A stretch of 64,000 nucleotides of DNA from Pterobdella sp. o SKG-2022. Lineage: Eukaryota > Annelida > Clitellata > Hirudinida > Piscicolidae. The notes below the pieces were generated by a model. The model was not told the DNA's origin, did not search any database, and worked only from the letters and a program-made list of their open reading frames with translations. The position numbers were made by a program, and so were the translations under genes. This document shows, piece by piece, positions 24,689 through 39,600 of the stretch. Every line of letters begins with the position of its first letter. Position 1 is the stretch's first letter. Location of the stretch: the NCBI GenBank assembly GCA_964035795.1, contig OZ038320.1, forward strand, positions 25,794,118 through 25,858,117. The letters run 5' to 3'.

Positions 24689-27600
24689 CTAGAATTTCTC
24701 CATCAATTCCACATCGGTTGTGGTCTTGTTGGGCAGCCCATCCTCGGATGACTTTATCAACACCTTGATGCGCTTAGGTTATTAAATTCACTTTAAAATT
24801 AGTTCACTGATTTTTTTCAATGAGCAAAATTCCCTTACTGTGTAAAGCGGTCCTTTCTCAGTTGCGATACGGAAAGCCGCATACAATGGAATAGGGATAA
24901 TAGAGCAAAGAGCAATTGACATGCTAATCACCAACGACCACTGCGGATATTCGTATAAGCCGTACGAAGGAGGAGAAGTATTGATCAGGTTGTAAAACAA
25001 CAGCAACTGTGAAAATGATTTTTTAAATTAGGACTGTAATTTGATGAGTCATTCAAGCCTAACTAACCAACATAATCACCGGAGTGATGTAACACCAACA
25101 AATCTTCCACCAGCAACTAGGCTTGTGACCTATCATCATCTCTATATCCTTATACATCCGAGTAGGGCCTGGCAATTAATAGGAGCATCAATAAAAAACG
25201 ATATAAGCTTTTTAAACCAAAAACCGCAAAACAAATCCACAAACTTAACCCACACATGGAACATACACAATCATCTCGCCCACATCTTGCCATGGGTGAT
25301 TTAACGCTAATTATCATGAATAACCTGTTCGAGTTAATACACACGATAGATTAGCCTTTATCTCACATTAGTATCAGGCAACATGCTACACTCTCGCTCA
25401 ATTTACAAATACCAAATTCGGGCATATGTGAAAAGGATGAAATGATTTTAAAAAATTCATTGAACGAAGATTTTCAGTAAAGAAATAACAACTCTTTGAT
25501 TGAGAAACCTTTTTACAAGAAGCCCAAATTTTGTATTAAACATATTAAGTCACTCAACTCAAACTTAATGACATTAATCCTAGGTAAGAGTAGTTACGTT
25601 TGAACTCTACATTTTTGAAAGTTAGCTATATAGCTTAAAAACCACTTATAAAATTTGCTATAATTTTGAGTTTAAAACACTTGAATCAAAATTCAGAACA
25701 TAATACACTTTCCCAGGACTATTGTCACGAAGCACAGGTAGTGATGGACATAGGAAAATGTTGGTGAACGAAATATAAACTCAAAATATCAATTTACATA
25801 AAACCTAATATTCCAAAATGTCGTGGGTGAAATTTTTAAATGCGAAAATTTAATCAATTCATATGAAAATTTTAGAAATTAAATTTTAAAAATCTCTTCT
25901 TTGTTATTCCCAAGTCCTTCACTAGCCTTTCATTAAAAAACTTTAACGAACCAAAGTTTCAAACTATTTGAAAATATTCATACTACAGAACACAAACAAA
26001 AAAAAAAAAGCGATAACCAAAAAAGCCATAAAAATAATGAATGATAAATTAGGATGAAATTAGGTGTTTTGAAATATTTTTTATTAACCACCCTCTTACC
26101 ATATAAATGCCCCACTACCAGACATTCGATCAAAGCTATTATAATAGCTGCATACAAAGCCACGTATGTGTCAAAGATTTGGAATACGTACATCCCTCCC
26201 TGATTGATGTTTTACAGCAATTTTATGAATGTTTAAAACTAATTTATCTTCATTTAATTATTTCAAAATAAAACATCAAAGATAAACGAGAAATAGTCGT
26301 TTCAAAAATTTCTTAACGTACAATGCAAATATAAATAAATAACATGAAATATATTGAAATAAAAACTAATAAACCGGTTGTATATTAATTTTTTTTCAAA
26401 AACCCCTCCATTAACTATTTATTTTCGTTTGCCATCATAGTGTCCTAGCCAAAAACTCAAAATAAACGTGTTTTCACCGTTTATGGACAAAATTTAATAA
26501 TAAGTGTCCTCAAGAGGCTATAACATTCAAGATTCAAATAGTCAACTTGTAAAATAAATAATAAAAATAATATCCACATTAGATTATACTGCTGTAGGCG
26601 TCCCACTAGCTGGGGTATACAGCAGTCGGCTAATGAAAGCCATTTTTAGTTGGGACAAAGTTTTCATAGAACTGCCAGCCCAAGCTAACGTTCAACTTGA
26701 AACTATCGGATTTCAAGAACCGCCGTTCCCACACTTGGGCAGTTTGCCTTGCCGTTGTCAATAAAGAATGATCCTCCGCCAAGCCAAATGACAACGATAC
26801 CAGGATATCAGTTTGTCGATACCTGTAACCGAAGTCTACTGTTATCCAGGTTATAACAAGAAAGCAGTCTCAAATTGGAGACGCTGTCTTCGGTGCAGTT
26901 TAACGTCATGCCCAGGATCAAAACAGCCAAAAAATTTTTAAAAATAAACAGAAAACGAAGCTGGCTTGCTGAAATTTGGAAAACTGCCATATATACTAAC
27001 CATCTTTTGGTAAATATTTGTCTACTTTTTAAACTTCGAAAAGACCTTCGATCCGTATAGCTCAAAGGTAATTAGACTAATTATCTAAAGTTACCGGGCC
27101 CGATCTTGCGTGGGCCAACAACTAGCACCTGTTCCACAGTGTGTTTTCGCTACATTTAATTTTCAGCAAGAGCTTTGATCTATGAGTAAAAGCTCTTTAT
27201 AAATACCACATTACATTGAACGTGTGCCATGATAGATGATTAAATGGAAACTGAAAAGAAAGATGGTTGGAAAGAACACGGAAAGGTTGGTGCAGGCAGT
27301 GATGTCTCTATATAAGAGATTGGAAAAGAACTTTCGAGAAAATTCGATGTTTGTTCATGTCCACAAGAATCGGTACTTTTACTTTGCAATAATACCAGAA
27401 GATATGCCTGAAGACATGGTGCTCATGCACGGTGTTCTAAGGCGGTTTTTTGCAGAATGAATGTAAATTTTGAATGTAGATTCTGTATATACGGTATAAT
27501 TTAAGAATTCAACAAGGTTTCAGGTGGTTTTTCAAGCGATATTGAAAAGCTAGATAATTTCTATAATCAAGGGGAAAATTTAAACGGTGGAGGTAGTGAA

Positions 27601-30600
27601 ATAGCTGCTACACGAAAATTAGGACTGGACTTGGAGGAATTTAAGAATATGTCTTATTTTGTGGTAAAAAACACAGGGATTACGAAAAGAAAACTTCATG
27701 AAACACATGCAAGACCTGTTATGACGTATGGCTTGAAAACTTGTGTTGTAAGAAATGTTGTAATTTTGAGAAGCGCAGAAAAACTGATGCTTCGAAGGAT
27801 GTGATGTTCAGCTGGCCGATAGGCAAGTACTAATAGGTAGATTGTGTTTGAATGACGATTATTAGGCAAGAAAGTTTGAGATTGAGACATGTTGTAAGAA
27901 AGGGGAATGATGATTTTTTGAAGCATACGTGGATTTTTGAGGCTGAAGTAAGTAAAAGAAATAGGAAGCCAAATGATAACGATACTATAATATCAGTTTG
28001 TTGATACATACTGCCTAAGTCTGCTGTTATCCAAGCTATAACAGAAATGTAGCGTTTAGCCATAGACGCTTATTTGAATGAAGTTTAAGGTCATGCTCAA
28101 AAATTCGTTATAACAAAATTGAAGTCATATAATTTCCTCTCTTTTCCATATTTTTTTTTCAGTATATCCCCTGACACGATGGAAATTTAAGGTTGTTTTT
28201 TATCTTTTAGAAATATAAAAAATTGCTAAGTTCTTCTGATGTATTTATAGCAACTTCGACCGTCAAAATTGCTAAAACCTTCTCAACTGCTCCAACCAAT
28301 GATGAAATTCTAGAATTTAAAAACAAGTCAAATAGACGATATCTAGGTAATAAATCTTTTGCTAAAAACAATCAAACTTTGATTACCATTTTGCATCTCA
28401 TGAACCACCAAAAAACCAAATGCATACTCCAGGTTTAAGTCAAGATTTTTATTTATTAAATATTGAAACCAATGTCAAACCCGCACAATTTTTCTAAGTT
28501 TTAAAAGTCTTCAACTTAGACCCGGTTGAAAAAACTGTTTTTAATATCCAACTAATGTTTATTTAAATTTAGCGTCTTTTGTTTTTTTCGTGATAAATGA
28601 CTATGAATAATTCAGTTTTAATATCCCTTAAAACGCAATTTTTTTGCAAAAAATAAAAACTATATACAATTCTTTTACCCTCTGAATCTATATTAAGATA
28701 AAACAAAAACATAGCTTGAAGACTCAAAAACCGGATAAAATGAACTTTAAACTATACAAAAAAGATGTTTTTTAGAACGGCAATGCTTCGAAAGGAATGT
28801 TCGAGAATTTGATATGCAATAAACAGAAGGCAAAAACTAGAAACAAAAACATCAATACTTAAGTATCTAATGCGTTTCAAAGAATACATTTTGAAACATT
28901 TTTTAACTAATAAATTTTTTGTTTCAATCACGAAAATTTCAAGCAATATCGAGATTTTACACCCTCCAAAAGGTCGAAGCTGTTGTACAATTAACTTTGA
29001 ACGATTATTCGAGTATTTATTCAATACTAATTATATTTCCATTATAACCAAGATCCTCTTCTTCATCTTTTCAAGTTCGTTTCCATGCTTGCATGAGTTA
29101 CACCATTAATCTATTATTTTAATAAAATTTCTTTTTACCGAAGTTACCGAGTGCTATAAGCGGTTTTTTACCGAGATTCTAATTTCACAATATCTTATGA
29201 TAAAGCACTTTTTCTACTGGATCTGCTTCTCATTTGCATATAAAGTTTTTCAAGATATTGTTATTAAATTTTGAATTATATCCATGCTCAGTGACAATGG
29301 CTACCAGTCAATTAATTTTATATTGATACACAAATCGAGTTTTCATTTCTAATTGCATGCCAGTATTAAACCGTTATGCCGTCTACATAAAAGGCTACAC
29401 CGGAAACCTACAGGCAGTGTAAGGCCGCCAAATGCCCATCAGTGTGAACAGCAATACAATAAATAACCTTAATACTGAATTCATGGAAAAACTACACACC
29501 CTTGTGGTAAGAGGAATGCCAAGTAGAAAGATCAAGATGCAGAGACCAGCAATCAACCTAGATTTACGAAATTTGAAAATGCCAGGGAATTCATCAACGA
29601 AGCCACTTGTAATGGTCTCTATCATACCAAACTGTGGATGTGATATTGGGATGTAATTATTAAAATAGACAAGCACATTAATTAGTACTATTTGAGGTTA
29701 CCATGAAAAACGATTCCTATAATAATCAATTTAAAGAAACAAAGCTTCGTTCAAAATAAAATATTTATAACAACTTGTACAGTGTTCCTTCAAATTGAAT
29801 ATAATTACAAAGCCCTTTCTTATTATGGATTCTATGTTTTTATACTTTTAACCTACTATATAGAAAATAGAAAGATTTATAATTAGGAAATTGGATGTTT
29901 TCTAAAAATACATGTAGTGATCTATAATAATGCACTGTTTACTCAAACTCTTACAAATTCTCACCTGAACAGTTTTAAATAAATTAATATTTCGAAATAA
30001 CTATTAAAATTAATCAATGGCTAAAACTAAAAAGTTGCGCGCGTCATTGATACAAAACTAATCAAATTATATTATGAGCTTATAAAAATAATGAAGTTTT
30101 TTTTGTAAATGAAGTTATCGGTGAGATTAATATAAGCCAATTGAGTGTTGATTGGAAAATAATTCTGTGTGAAAAAAATCTAGTGTAAGATTATTATACC
30201 GGTTTATTGTATAGCATTTGTTTTGAATGAACTCATCAAAATCACAGCCTTCTATTGTTATAAAAATTCTATCGATATTCGATAAGAGGTTAAATTGTAA
30301 TTGTAATAAGTTGAAATGTACAAAAATGAAAAAGGTGTAGAAAGTATGAAAACATCAAATGGAAATGAATGTCTTCGTAGTCATAGAGCAAAATTTGATA
30401 TGGCTTTTGAACGAAACGAAAATTTACTGTGATGATACTACAGCAATACCTAATATTCATTTGAATAGTTTGCAGTTTCAAGAATATAATTACTCGCTAT
30501 GGCTATTTTATTAATAAATATGAAATTCCTTGTAAACTAATTTAACAAAAATAACAGTTTATAAAAAACTAAATCTCCGGGGAGTCTACATAAAGCGTCA

Positions 30601-33600
30601 ATATGAGGATAAAACTGCAAAACAAGTGACTATTTTTTGAGATGAATCAGGTGAAAAACTCAAAAATAGCCAAATTGAACTTTCGTGTTTCCTTTCAAAA
30701 AGTAAAACTTTTTACAGGTATCTTATTGAAAATCATCATTATCAGAACTGTAAATAGAATATACATAAAAAAGAACGTACGTAGCTTCATATTTAAAATA
30801 AATATTTTGAGAATATAATGAATTAGAAGCCCAGATAAAAGCGAATAAAAGGACAAAAATTGGAATGAATTGACCCAGCAGTTAATTTACCTCTTTAAAA
30901 TATCAAGATCAGAAAACCATTTGACACTATTAATATTTATAATACAGCTAAATTGTAGTAATCTAATTTATAGTAAAAGTATAGCGAGTTTTGAGCGATA
31001 ATTTGAGCGTTTTGAGTCTAATTATTGAGCTTAAGTTATAACTTATCATTTGATTGATAAACCCCTATTATACCTTGATTGTTTGAGTTCAAAAGGTTTC
31101 AAATTTTCTCATTTATCATAAAAACATCAGTTATTATCTTCAAATTTCTTTTGAGTATTATTTTCTATGATTTTTATCAGATAAAGTTGTGTATTTTTAT
31201 TAATATAAATCTTAGCTACTAATTATTCCATAAGATATAGAAAATTCGATGATATGTGAAAAAAAAACGTCAAAACAAAAAAATGTAATTACTTTTTTAA
31301 ATACATCGAGTTAATCCGGTTTTGATTTAATTAACTAAGTGGTTTAATTTCAAGACTCACCAAACTATCGATTCCCAGGGTGAGAAGCATGAGGAAGAAT
31401 GATATGGCCCAGAATGGAGAAATGGGCAACTGGGCAATCGCCTCTGGGTAAACAGAAAATACCAAGCCAGGGCCTTGATGAATTTTTAAATTGGTTAAAA
31501 CAATAAGTTCATTTATTTCTGAGATGAAAGCTAAAAATAATTACACATAAAAACATAATGTCCTTTCAAAGTAACATTAAATATTATTTTCATCTTTTGA
31601 AACTGCGTCGTAATTATACCAAAACTATGAATAATGACAAATAGTTAATGTATGAGATGCTTTTCTCAATTCTAAAGCAAAATGAGATAACTGCAAAATA
31701 ACTAATCGATAATTCATCATCATTATTCATTTTATAGCCCATTTTATCAGCAGTAGGTGAGTCAACTTTAGTTTTCAGATGAGAAAATTCTCATAGTTGG
31801 TTTTTGAGTCAAAATTGAAACAGCTCTCAATCAGCAACTCTTGGTCTCAACTTTGGCACTCGTATGGCCAATTCATCTTAGTCTATTGGAAAAAATCACT
31901 CTTGTAGTTTGCTCAATATAATGTTTTTCAAAAGGAAGTTCGAGTAATGATTTTTTCTTCAATTTTAGATTTTAGCACCTACCTGATCATAACAAGGTCC
32001 TCAGATTTTAGACAATGCCTTGTCTACTCACCAGTTTTTGATGGGTACATTTACGTTTTGATAAGTTGTATTTATTGACTCTTAGTTGTAAAAAGAATGT
32101 AAGAGATGATGAAAAGACAAAGTAAGGGAAAGTTGAACTAAACACCTTTGTATTTAGAAACATTTAAAAACTTAAAACCACATTGAACAATATACACCTA
32201 TTAAACATGGCCTTCATACACAACCAATTTTTCCAAGCACATCAAATTGAATCCCCACTTCAGTCACTGCATGGATAACTACCACATTTGAGCATGTCAA
32301 GATGATGATTAGACTCCATGATTTTAGGCTTTTGCATGTTTACCACCAAGAACATTCTAAAGATTACTTCATAGATGATGATAGAAAGAAGCGACTCAAA
32401 ACGAACCTCTAAGGCACTCGATTGTTTTGCCGTTTATGCGGGGTAGTGTGTGAAATATTCGACAAATACTTTTTAAAACTTGTTAAAATTTCTCTTCCAA
32501 TATTCGGAAAAAACCTATAAAACTACAGGTGTTAATTTGCTTTTACTTGAGAAGTTATATAAGCCCAGAAACATTTTTTTTAAATCAATAAATATTTCCT
32601 TACCTGCCACAATAACTTTTTGAATTGGAAGCGAAATTTTTTCCGCCATGTAACCCAAGATTGAGAAGCAAATGAAACCAGAGTAAAAAGATGTACCACA
32701 ACACACACAACATATAACAATTGAATCCCTGAAATTAAAAAAAATTAAAAATTTAACATCAAACAAACGTACCTGAAAGAAAATACATTTGTTTTATTTC
32801 AAAACACATTGAATAGCCATAAAAATGAGGTTGAGATTAGAAGAATCCTTAATGTGAATTATGTACTGAAAAACCTTAGACAGTTGTTGTTAAACTTATT
32901 ATATCGCGACATGGCTATGAGGCCCCCCCAGGTTGGCCCCAATGAATAGAAGATCTGCAAACATGCCTCGGCCCAAACCTTTCAAAATAATCTATATGAA
33001 AAGTGAGTCAAAGTATTAAATATTTTCTAAGTACGAGAATAAAAGTTAAGTTGATTAAAATAATCAAATTATATATAAATTTTTGTAGATTACTTTCTAA
33101 AGAACTTTTAAATCTTCATAATTTCGAAATCAAAAGTATTATATAAATATCACTTGAAACCTTTGGGCTTTTGAGCATTTCAAAGTCAGGCTTGAGATAG
33201 AAGGTGATACCTTGTAAAGCTCCGGGAAGCATAGCTCCCCTTATGAGGATAATTGTGAGAAAAATATAAGGCAAAGTAGCAGTGACATAAACTACTTTGC
33301 CAGACCACTTGATGCCTTTGAAAAGGCACAAAAACACTATGACCCATGTTATCAAGAGGCAATAAAACAAAGGCCAGCGAATTCCACCAAGTTTATCAAT
33401 TCCTGGAGAAAGATCCAACACATTGTAACTGAAATTATGTTTAAAGTTATAAAAAAATCATTTATAGGAATACCTTTTAATTTATGATTAAAAAAAACAG
33501 AATAAAGCTGAAAAATGAGTTGCTTTTGAGAAAATGGAAACGTGTAAACTAATGAAGATTGATTGTACTGATTTTCTCATACGTGCGATAATTAAATGTT

Positions 33601-36600
33601 ACATAAAGAGCTACGACATAATGAGATATTTTTTAGGATTATTCACTTTTAAATATTCAATTAGTACAAATATTCATAGAAGTAAATTTGAATGTTCAAA
33701 AACCCCACATGTATTGTTATATTTGTATACAAAGACTGCAAGTAACGTTAAATTATATTAAAATCCCCGTAAGTATTGTTAGGTTAATGCAAACCTTCCA
33801 TAAGTACTGTTAAACTAAGATAAAAAGCTCGTAATTTTTTTTAAATAAATGTGTTTAAAGAGGTTTCTTACGTCCAAAACTCCTCCGCTGCCGTGGTGTA
33901 GGACACGTTTGCTGCCCCTAGTAGAGTGTCTTGCCATGAAGTGTTAGCACTAGTGTATTCATTAATAAATCTAGTTATTGTTTTGAAAAGTTATTGCGTA
34001 ATTGAGTGAATAAGCTTCACTCAATATCTCACACAATAGGAATGAATTGATTTTTATTTTTGTAGCCTTGACGTTATGTAAATAAGTATAATGAAAATAA
34101 CTGTAACACTACTCATTGAAGTATTAATGTTTAAGATTAGATTTTATTATCGTATTAAAGTTGTATATTATAATTAATATCATTTTATACTATAACAAAA
34201 TATTTGTTATTAAACGATATAACTATTATAATGATTTTTTTATTACAGGTTTGAAGATGAGTGGCTAAAAATAAAATGACTAAATGAAAAAAAACTATGC
34301 AATTTTTGAAAGCAATTCATAATGATACTTTTTCTTGGCTAAGCAAAATGTGAATAAATAATATTCAAACGCCTAACATTCAAGAAATTTAAGATAGAAG
34401 ATTCAAGCTAATAATATCAAAAGTATAAATCGTTTGAAAAATTGAAACAAGTCTAAACATTTATTATGATATATCATAATTTTTCAGAGACATCTTATGT
34501 ATCTTCTAATGAGAATATTTTCGGTTTTTAGAATCTTTAAAAGCAAGCTAACTTCAGATACATTTAATTTTTACTATACATCATATGCTCTTAGTAATTT
34601 TGAATTAATTGAAATATACTTCTTGATTTATGAAAAATTTTTTGGAAGAGCATGTAAAACAAATTTTATTCAACTAAAATTTTCAATAAGTTCGACCTTA
34701 TTCATTAGCAAGGAAAATGAGTCATGATAAACTTATGGAAAATTTTTAATGAATAAAAATTTTTTTACGTGTTCTTTCAGGAAATTTCTCATAAATAAAG
34801 AAGTTTATTTCATTTCTATACATTTATTGTTTATATTTAACTAAAATTTCCGTAACACCATTGTGTACATATTATGTTAATTTATGGAATATTTCATGAA
34901 TAAGCCTTCAAAACTGCTCTGTCTTTTTTTGATAATTCTGCACTAATCAAAATTACATCCTTTTTCACGGAAACATATGCATCTGTCTATGTTTTATTGG
35001 TAATCTTGTTTTCTTCAGTAAAGTGCTAAAATAAAGATCCCGTCTATATAACTTTTTTGATCATTAAAACAATTATATCATCGCATTATATGAAACTTAC
35101 AAGCCAATTGTTTTGTGGTGAAAACTCTTAGCACTAACTTTGAAAAGTCATTCCTTTCTAATGAAACTTAAAATTATTCAGTGTTGTTGAAATTTTTTCA
35201 TGTACTATAAATAGCCATAAATTAATTGTGTGTATAAAAATTTCTTTTCCTAAAATTTATTTTTAATCATAAAAAAATTAAATAACTATTAAACTTTAAA
35301 TATCCAAAGCTTTATATAGGGGCCAATCAAAAATAACTACCAGACAACCTGCTGTTTATAAACTTCAACATAACTGCTTGAACCAAGCTACTATTAGTAA
35401 TAGTAATTTTCCTAGTTTATATATCGATCTGAAATATAATTTTTAAAAATATTTATTGATAGTTACTATATTTTTAAAAACATCAAATATAAATTAATGA
35501 GTATAACTTTCAAAAAAATTTGAAAAATTTATATTAGATTGAAGTAATTTACTACGAAAACTTGCTTGCAGTGATGTCTGGAATTCCCAGTCTGCCCTTC
35601 GATTCATCTGATGAATTACATTACACATACACCTGATCTTATCAGCTCTGGATATTCTAGTAGAAACTTCCAGCTTAATAGGCCAAGTCTCACTACCATA
35701 AACCATAACACTCTTGACGCAAGCAGCATATAAACGCCCTTTTGTTTCAAGTGAAATGACCCGACTGGCTAACAAAGGTTACAGTACTCTAAAACTCTTC
35801 CAACCTGACCTTACACGGACAATAGTACTAGCTTCAACTGCACCATCAGCCCTAATCATATCTCCTAGACAGCAAAACTGGTTAACCACTTCATATTTAT
35901 TTCCATCAAGTTCAACGGCCTTATAATCAACAGCACTAACTTGAGGATCTAAACACGTCTTACATTTGAAGTTTATGGCAGAAGCCAATTTGCTTTTTAA
36001 GCCACAACAGCGTTTGTGAACCCCGTGGTTACATAGAGTGCAAAGTATAGAGCTGACGCCAACACCTTTAAAACACACTCCAAAAGAGTGTTTTCCAGAC
36101 TGGAAACTTGGACCATGATACAGTGCACTGACCATAACTTTTATTTTTTTCCTGTTCACTCTAAAACCCTTGCTTTCAATACTATTTTTACAAGAACAGT
36201 CACTATCCTCTGACTCTTTCAGACTTTTAGCAATAATCACTAAGTCATCAGCACACAATAACTCCCACACAGACCCATTTCTGCATTCACTGGATAGCGC
36301 TTCTAGAACAATGATGAAGAGTAAAGGACTTAGTACAAAACTTTGGTGGACACTAACCTTCACACTGAACTTGTTACCCAGCAAATTATTTATTCTGACT
36401 TCTCTTGCTACCTGAGTACATAGTCATGACCATTCTTACTAACCACTATCCCCCCAAGCTTCCTCAAAGACCACCTAACAACTTCTTTTGGAACTCTATC
36501 GAAGGCTTTTTCTAGGTCAACAAAAGCAAAGTACAGTTCTTTCTTTTTGCATTTTTTTGCAACTGTCGAGCTATAAAAATTGCATCGATGGTACTTCTAC

Positions 36601-39600
36601 CTGGCATGAACCCAAACTGTAAGTCGATACTTACCTGTACTCTAATTTCTTCCTCAATAACCTTTTTGAAGACCTTAATTAAGGGCTCCAAGAGTTTCAA
36701 ACCTCTATAATTCCCTCTGTCAGTCGCCTCACCCTTGTTTTCGAAGCAGTTGAAGATCACACTCATATCTCAGTCTTCAGGTATTGTATATTCATCTAAG
36801 ATACCATTGAAAAGGTCTGTCATACGGCTTATGCCTACATCACCCGAAGCTTGCAACATTTTTGCAAAAACACCAGAACTACCAGCTGCTTTACCACACT
36901 TCATTCTGGCCAAAACTCTTCTCATTATGTCGACTTCTATCTTGGATTGCAGTCCAATTGTGGTATCGTTTAGTGCTAATGACTCCTTATTCCAATCATA
37001 TTGAGCCTCAGTTTAACTTCAATACAGAATGCACACAGAATGAGTAAAATTTGCATGAGATTCAAATGTTATGCATTTAAATGCCAATTTGATAAAATTG
37101 AGAGCTACTGAAAATATGTTAATTATTTCATAATTTACATCTTAAACTAACATTTCATTAAGATAGTGAAACTACATACATTATAGCATCTCTAAAGGTT
37201 TTCTTTTTGATAGGCCTACTATCCAGAAATAGTGCCAGATTAATACAACAAAAACACACTTAAATATGATTCTTTAATCTTCCATGTAACTACTTCATTT
37301 TTGTAAATCCAGACAAAGAACATGAAACACAAACTCAATAAACTTAATACCAAAGTCTGCGACATAAAATACATGGGAAATTTCCAGAACCAATCATCAT
37401 AAGTTTAATTTCTAAAGTTCATGCGCAATGTTTTCATTTCAATGACTTCTCTAACCCCTTCTTTTCATATTGCCCACCACGTCACTGCGCTAAAGGCTAT
37501 CAAAGGATTTCAATTCAGCAAAAAAAAGGTGCTTTCTAGACAACCAAGTATTTCTTTTGCAACCATGAAAAATAGGCGCTAGTGGCACTTTCATCTGATA
37601 CAAAACCAGACTGGATTTAATCAATAATGTCATTCGTTTTATTCAGCCTTAATAAAATTATCAAAAAAGAAAATGTGCATTAATGTGGTTTTGCCAGTCT
37701 TCAATGTAGTGAGATTCTGAAAAAAAATTAGATTTTAAATTTTGCGCAAAAACTTTTGAACTTTCATTTTTTAGGGTCCTACACATTCCTACAACCATGC
37801 AAGAATTTCTCGCTGAGATGCGGCATTTTTTGATGGCATTTCTAACTTAATTGTAGTCGATATACTAATCGAACGCAACATTAAATAACCACTTATAATG
37901 CTCAATACTCGTCTTTATTTTTTCTTAATGAAAGTTCATCAGTCTCATCTCAATATGACTTGCAGTTTTTTGGCGTATTTATAATCCATAGTCATAGGGT
38001 CAAAATGTCTCAATTATATTCTGTATCTTTTATATCCTGGTTACATTTTTACATTTATCTCATATACGACCAGATATAACACCTGAAAATTTTTCATTTT
38101 TAACCTCAGTTATGACAAGCCAAGATCGATTTTGAGCTTCCAAGCACAATTAAAGACCCATCAAAAAAAGAAGTCCTTATTTATAATATAATCAATAACC
38201 TAGACTGACTGAGGTATATTCTTGTTACTTAAACATGTACAACAGTACAATCTAATATGGTTAATATATATACCTGATTTGAACTTTTGGTATTTTGGTT
38301 AAAATATTTATAAATAAACTCGAAATCACATATGATAGTATGACTTATGGAAAGCTTCTTGATACCTCAATAAGTATAAAAAATAATATATAATGTTGAA
38401 TTTAATAGATTACATGATTACTTTAACTAATTATCAAGAAAGTCAAGTTTTCATAAAACATGTAAAACTAAAACATTTCAATTTAGTTTGAAAATATTAG
38501 AAACAACTAAATATGCTTTTCTGAAAAGCTGTATCTAAAAAAATTCTACAAAACTTTTCTAAAAACAAATGAAGTGAAAACATTCAAAGCGCTTAAAATA
38601 ATTTTCTTAACTAAAGCTTGCTAACATAAAAAATAACTAAAAAACAAAACATTTATATGAAAGTGATAGTTTGAATTTTAACATAGAAAATGATAAATTT
38701 CTAAAAAAAAATTCAAAAACAACTTCAACCAACCTTTCTCTAAAAATATATTGAAATATTTTAATGTTATAGAAATTATATTAATTTTATGACAAGTATA
38801 TATATCAGTAAAGACATTCAGTATGAGGTATATTCAATTACTTGTCTTAAAAAAACAAACAATCAGTAAACTTATATTAATCCTTTACAAATATGAAATA
38901 AGTTCAATGATTGATAAAAAGTTAATAGGTCTAAGATTGTAACTTGAACCTTTGTATCATCAAAATCTGATTACAGCATTTATCAATTGAAGATTCATCT
39001 CAGTATATGAAGATTTTTTCGAAATTAAAAATATAAGAATAAAAAACAATTATATGATCAAGAAAGATGATATGAAACAACAAAATTAAAGAGAAACTTA
39101 CTTTCTGTTGAAGCACGAAGCTTTATTCCACTCATGGCCACAGTCTGCCCAAGGAAGAGGCGATGAGAAAGAGTTTGAAAGAAAGTACAACACCCAGGCA
39201 ATGATCATACCAGCATAAACTGTTGCCAGGCCTGACATCATGAGCATTGACCAGCCTACTCCTGTGATATTTAAATGGTATTAAAATGGCCACCCTTTGA
39301 AGGCTTATGAGAAAAAATTCTTCTGAACCAGGAATTTTTAATTAATTTGAATAAATTATTGATATTTATTTTCATAGCATTAATTTGAAAAATGATTATT
39401 TGATTTACCAGGCTAAAAAACATTCTGTTTTGTGTGGATCATGAAAACAGGATATTTTAATTTTTTGTTGAGAATTTTCATATATATTTTAATTTTATAA
39501 AAAAAAACTATACTGAATAAGAGTTTGTAAAAACAAAATAAAGTATAAATGAGCAAGTGAAATTTCATAATGTTATTTTTATAAAGATTAGTCTTTTCTT

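Noticed and set aside
24788..24838. Alternative SLC6 C-terminus by reading through into VREFCSLKK...
   Set aside because: A consensus donor (GTAAGG) at 24,838 and a phase-matched last exon ending in SSEDG..., as SLC6 tails do, are more convincing.
28223..28438. 71-codon plus-strand open frame in an SLC6 intron
   Set aside because: No homology recognised, AT-rich composition, no splice context; treated as chance.
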